DNA of 17,449 nt from Ruminococcus sp. UBA4240 (lineage in GTDB: Bacteria; Bacillota; Clostridia; Oscillospirales; Ruminococcaceae). The number at the start of each line of letters is the position of its first letter. The stretch's first letter is position 1. The DNA lies in NCBI GenBank assembly GCA_002395525.1, contig DGXE01000081.1, positions 1 through 17,449 of the forward strand. The letters are read 5' to 3'. The position numbers and the translations under genes were made by a program. Shown here piece after piece: positions 14,224 through 17,449 of this stretch. The notes below the pieces were generated by a model that did not search any database, was not told where the DNA came from, and saw only the letters and a list, made by a program, of their open reading frames with translations.

Positions 14224-15140
14224 ACAGGGATGTTATGATAGGGACATGGGCGTGGGGTGACGGATACAACGGTTCAAAAATGGTATTCGGGCAGAAAAGC
14301 GATGAAGAAACGCTTAAAAGCACATTCGAGACTGCTGTGAGCCTTGGCTTTACAAAATGGGACACCGCCGCAGTCTATGGCATGGGCTCCTGTGAGAAGC
14401 TGCTGGGCAGGCTTATGAAGGGGCGGGATGATATATTCATTTCCACCAAGTATTTCCCCGATGCAAGATTCAGAAGCAGTGCCCTGGAAAAGTCATTCAG
14501 CAGCAGCATGGAGCGTTTGGGGAGAGAATCGGCTGACCTTTTCTGGATACATAAGCCCAACAATCTTGAAAAAAATCTTCATGAGGCTGTGCCCCTCATA
14601 AAGGACGGCAGGATAAAGAGCATCGGCATATCCAATGTTTCCATGGAACACATAAAGACTGCCCAGAAGCTCCTGGACAGCCGGGGGCTGAAACTTGGGG
14701 CGGTGCAGAACCATTTCAGCCTGCTGAGGAACGATCAGCAGCCTATAATAGACTTCTGCAGGGATAACGGCATCACATACTATGCCTATATGGTGCTGGA
14801 ACAGGGTGCCCTTGCGGGCAGATACAATGCAGAAAACCATTTCCCAACATTTTCCATGAGAAACCTCATGTTCCCCGGGAGCAAATTCAGAAAGATAGAG
14901 AGCCTTCTGGGGACGATGAAGGAAATGGCAGACAAATACGGCATAGACAGATCACAGATACCCATACTCTGGGCAATGGCAAAGGGCGCTGTTCCTATAG
15001 TGGGCATCACAAAGCCATCCTACGCCCGTAAGCTGTCAGATGCCATGAAGGTGCGCCTTACAGACGAAGAGACAGACAGGCTCACAGAAGAAGCCCGCAG
15101 AACGGGGATCCGTCAGCAGGGCTCATGGGAGCCGCAGTAA
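14220..15140 (+). CDS. Aldo/keto reductase
   Basis: Cytosolic NAD(P)H-dependent reductase of aldehydes, ketones or quinone-type compounds; 306 residues, a TIM barrel. The catalytic tetrad is complete: Asp48 and Tyr53 (KWDTAAVYG), Lys77 (ISTKYF) and His111 (WIHKP). Later motifs are SIGISNVS (135-141 region), GAVQNHFSLL (substrate and cofactor side), YYAYMVLEQGALAGRY (187-202) and the NADP-binding PIVGITKPSYARKL near 259-272. The substrate cannot be read from sequence. It overlaps the Crp/Fnr regulator by four bases and shares its promoter, so it is likely regulated by, or regulated with, that protein. The hairpin after it reads better as a terminator for the opposite strand, so its own end is unclear. 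Confidence 0.94.
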   Translation: MNRDVMIGTWAWGDGYNGSKMVFGQKSDEETLKSTFETAVSLGFTKWDTAAVYGMGSCEKLLGRLMKGRDDIFISTKYFPDARFRSSALEKSFSSSMERLGRESADLFWIHKPNNLEKNLHEAVPLIKDGRIKSIGISNVSMEHIKTAQKLLDSRGLKLGAVQNHFSLLRNDQQPIIDFCRDNGITYYAYMVLEQGALAGRYNAENHFPTFSMRNLMFPGSKFRKIESLLGTMKEMADKYGIDRSQIPILWAMAKGAVPIVGITKPSYARKLSDAMKVRLTDEETDRLTEEARRTGIRQQGSWEPQ

Positions 15141-15161
15141 AGCTGCGATACCGGGACGCTC

Positions 15162-15193
15162 AAAAGACCGCAGACCCTTTCGGATCTACGGTC
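15162..15193 (-). terminator. Terminator of the minus-strand MBG protein gene
   Basis: On the minus strand GACCGTAGATCC - GAAA - GGGTCTGCGGTC forms a 12-bp stem with two U-G pairs and a GNRA tetraloop, followed by TTTTG. On the plus strand the same two positions are C-A mismatches, so it is built for the minus strand. Confidence 0.8.
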
Positions 15194-15206
15194 GCTGCTG
15201 TGTATC

Positions 15207-17333
15207 TCAGCCTATCTCAATGACGGCTCTTGCGGACTGGCGGCATTTAGCCAGCTTGCCGTCCTTTTCGTATCTTACATATACGATGTAGGTGCCGGGT
15301 TTGAGATTGGAAAGGTCAGCGGACTTTTCAGTCACACGGTCAAGGCGCCTGAATGCCTTGTCACCCTTGCCACGGATGCTTATAACATAGCCGTCTGCGC
15401 CGTCCTTGGCATCCCAGGTGAGGGTGGTGCCGGAAAGCTGTGCATTCCATGTCAGCATCTCTTCCTCTTCGCTGACACCGGCAACAAGTGAGGGTGCTGC
15501 GCCGGAGGGTGCCTTTACTGCTGAGTAGTATACGGGAGCAGAGCCGTCCTCGGCGGGAACGGGGAATGTGCCGTCCTCCTTAACTGCAATTACAACGTAT
15601 ATCGTTTCTTCCTCGGTGCCGTTGTAGTTGTCATCACCCATTACCATCCAGGTAACGGTGTATGTGCCTGCCTCTGTCGCAATGGGGATATCCGTGCTGA
15701 AATCCCCGCCGTCAAGGCTGTACCATATAGTGCCGCCGCTGGTAGTGCCGCCCTTTACCAGTGCATGGGGATGACCGTATTCCTTCAGATCATCGGCTGC
15801 ATGGGGAGCAGTTACCACAGGGTCTGCCTTTGCAATGGATACGGTAATTGTCTGGGGAACGCTGTCGTTGTGGTTGTCGTCACCTTCTGCATACCAGGTG
15901 ACATTGTACATACCTGCATCGGTGCCTGTGGGTATTTCGGTGCTGTAATCGGTGAGGTCATTGCCCTCATCGTCAGTCAGCTTGTAGTAATATATGGTTT
16001 CATTTCCGGTGGGTACAGTGAGCAGTGCCTGCTCCTCGCCTGTGTATACAAGACCCTGTACCGGCATGGGAGAAAGTGCATCGGAATCCGCCTTGGCAAT
16101 GCTTACTGTCAGAGCAGATGGAGCCTTGTCGCTGTGGTTGTTATCCCCTGTTATACGCCAGTAAACGGTGTAGGAGCCTACGTTTACAGCAGTGGGTATG
16201 TCTTCGGAATAGCTGTTCCCGTCAAGGCTGTATTCCATGGTGCCGTCCTCGGTGGTGCCCCGGGTGACAAGCTCCTGTTCGTCACCGGTATATATAAGGT
16301 CTGTCTTTGCTTCGGGGGCAGCAAAGGCAGGCTCTGCCTTTGCGATAGTGAAGGTCTTTTCGCCGCTTACAACGTAGTTGCCGCCCTCATTGTCGGAGAC
16401 AGTAACTTTTGCTGTTCCTACGTTTGTGTTGTCGGAGTAGGAAACATCATATTCGCTTTCGGGGATAGTTGTCGTTCCGTCCTTGACTGTAACTGCAGGT
16501 TCCTTTGCGGTGCCGTCATAGATGTAGCTTTCGGGAGAGAGAGTTATTGCGGGACTGCTTACGGTCTTGGGTGTTATGGTGAAATCCACGGAAGCCGTAG
16601 CTGTACCGGCAGTAACTTTTGCGGTGTATGTTCCCGCATCCGCAGGAGCGGAATCAAGCTTTGCAGTGCCCTTGTAATACTCTATTGTGTAGGTATCGGG
16701 GAATGCAGTGGTGTTGTAGCCGGTGGAGAGTGCTGCCGTCTTTGCGGTGCCGTCATAGGTGAGTGAAGTCGGGGCGCTTATGGTCATGGTCAGCCCTGCG
16801 GTGATGTCGCAGTCGCCTGTGCCGGTGCAGTTTGCTGTTATAGTAGCGCCGCTTGCGTTATAGCCCCATGTGTGGGTATGGGTTGTAGCAGCATACGTCA
16901 GCTCAAACCGGTATGGATCATCCATAGTTCCGCTGCCGCTCTTGATCCTAAAGCCTGTGGGAACATCCGAACCGGTTTTGCCGGCAGGTGGCGTTAACCA
17001 AATATTCTGCGTGCCGTGGGAATCATGAAGGCTATCAATTCTACCAATTTTATACATCTGATCCTGTTCAATTGTATCCGCAAATTTCCATTGTTTATAG
17101 CCGCCCTTATAGGACGGTGTTACTACAGTGTGAGCCAGATCTCTGCCACGCTTTATATTAACACTGTCAGTATCATCGTAATAAAACCATTTCCCGGCAA
17201 GATTGATGCTGTCCCCTATCTTCCACTGAGTGACATCTGCTCCTGCCCTGAAGCTCATACCGGGTATGCACAGGAACACCATGCACACGCACAGGAACAT
17301 ACTTAGCAGTCTGCTTGTCCTTGTTTTCGTCAT
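15207..17333 (-). CDS. Secreted MBG/Fn3 repeat protein, putative adhesin
   Basis: A 708-residue exported protein, probably surface or extracellular, function unknown. The signal peptide ends near residue 32 (AGA-DV). Residues 33-150 are a domain I do not recognise (Trp/Tyr/Asp-rich; WKIGDSINLAGKWFYYDD). THTHTWGYNASGATITANC (151-169) is a linker motif common before MBG domains. Then come five Ig-like/MBG-type repeats of 70-90 residues (about 187-258, 259-333, 334-416, 417-504, 505-586), typified by YTGDEQEL, NVGSYTVYW and SIAKAD. A fibronectin-III-like domain (about 620-707) closes the protein. No LPXTG or hydrophobic tail. The frame is open from 17372, but that ATG lies inside a 16-bp hairpin. 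AAGAAGGA six bases before ATG 17333 fixes the start (MTKTRTSRLL). Confidence 0.85.
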   Translation of the reverse strand: MTKTRTSRLLSMFLCVCMVFLCIPGMSFRAGADVTQWKIGDSINLAGKWFYYDDTDSVNIKRGRDLAHTVVTPSYKGGYKQWKFADTIEQDQMYKIGRIDSLHDSHGTQNIWLTPPAGKTGSDVPTGFRIKSGSGTMDDPYRFELTYAATTHTHTWGYNASGATITANCTGTGDCDITAGLTMTISAPTSLTYDGTAKTAALSTGYNTTAFPDTYTIEYYKGTAKLDSAPADAGTYTAKVTAGTATASVDFTITPKTVSSPAITLSPESYIYDGTAKEPAVTVKDGTTTIPESEYDVSYSDNTNVGTAKVTVSDNEGGNYVVSGEKTFTIAKAEPAFAAPEAKTDLIYTGDEQELVTRGTTEDGTMEYSLDGNSYSEDIPTAVNVGSYTVYWRITGDNNHSDKAPSALTVSIAKADSDALSPMPVQGLVYTGEEQALLTVPTGNETIYYYKLTDDEGNDLTDYSTEIPTGTDAGMYNVTWYAEGDDNHNDSVPQTITVSIAKADPVVTAPHAADDLKEYGHPHALVKGGTTSGGTIWYSLDGGDFSTDIPIATEAGTYTVTWMVMGDDNYNGTEEETIYVVIAVKEDGTFPVPAEDGSAPVYYSAVKAPSGAAPSLVAGVSEEEEMLTWNAQLSGTTLTWDAKDGADGYVISIRGKGDKAFRRLDRVTEKSADLSNLKPGTYIVYVRYEKDGKLAKCRQSARAVIEIG

Positions 17334-17364
17334 ATCCATTCCTTCTTTCTTTTTTATATGCAAA

Positions 17365-17408
17365 ACGCCCATAAACAGCTATGTTTATACAAAGCTGTTT
17401 ATGGGCGT
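17365..17408 (-). promoter_or_regulatory. 16-bp perfect leader hairpin, terminator- or attenuator-like
   Basis: ACGCCCATAAACAGCT (17365-17380) is the exact reverse complement of 17393-17408, with a 12-base loop. On the minus strand the stem is followed by TTTTGC and then, about 20 bases on, by the ribosome site. It could end an upstream gene outside the window, or act as an attenuator in the leader of this gene. Confidence 0.75.
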
Positions 17409-17449
17409 ATAAGCCGTTAGTAAAAAGGGCGCAGTTATCCTGTTCTGTT

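Noticed and set aside
15765..16766. 333-residue open frame on the plus strand
   Set aside because: Antisense to the MBG repeat protein; its Gly/Val/Cys-rich repetitive translation mirrors the Thr/Asp/Tyr repeats of the real gene.

Overview
The window looks like a chromosomal stretch from a Gram-positive gut Clostridium-type bacterium, most likely Ruminococcus or a close relative (Oscillospiraceae/Lachnospiraceae). This is inferred from AAGGAGG-type ribosome sites, near-consensus sigma-A promoters, roughly 50-55% GC in most genes, protein families typical of rumen and gut Firmicutes (MBG/Fn3 surface proteins, 'GTPPEMP' secreted proteins), and short palindromic repeats familiar from gut Clostridia. 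Genus assignment rests on recognition, not on a search. No tRNA, rRNA, CRISPR array, transposase or phage gene was seen.

Layout. 1-1053: 3' part of ftsH, then a terminator. 1144-3420: promoter, dinB (DNA polymerase IV) and a patatin-like lipase that begins on the base after the dinB stop. 3480-4198: promoter, a PNPOx-like flavin-binding protein and a 60-residue winged-helix protein, ending at a strong terminator. 4419-5433: promoter and an MscS-type channel. 5574-5951: a lone, AT-rich DUF559 endonuclease-like gene. 6029-6160: two palindromic repeat elements in inverted orientation. 6254-8667: an HD-domain hydrolase overlapping a three-domain Xaa-Pro aminopeptidase. 8775-10598 (minus): a secreted beta-helix protein with a Pro-rich tandem repeat. 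10817-11473 (minus): a second HD-domain protein. 11748-12449: an OmpR/PhoB-like regulator with a degenerate receiver. 12528-13280: a GNAT acetyltransferase. 13621-15140: a Crp/Fnr regulator overlapping an aldo/keto reductase. 15207-17333 (minus): a large secreted MBG/Fn3 repeat protein whose leader carries a 16-bp perfect hairpin.

How it fits together. Most of the window is housekeeping or single-function genes in short transcription units of one or two genes. The coupled pairs (dinB/patatin, HD/aminopeptidase P, Crp/aldo-keto reductase) share ATGA-type overlaps or abutting codons, so each pair is probably co-translated. The more unusual material is in the two secreted minus-strand proteins and in the regulator near one of them. 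The 607-residue protein has a tandem TTAAGGT box at its promoter, and the orphan regulator 1.1 kb away has its own 11-bp tandem repeat upstream. I do not see a complete, clearly new multi-gene system here. The best leads are the beta-helix protein with its split N-terminal domain and cysteine ladder, and the pseudo-receiver regulator.
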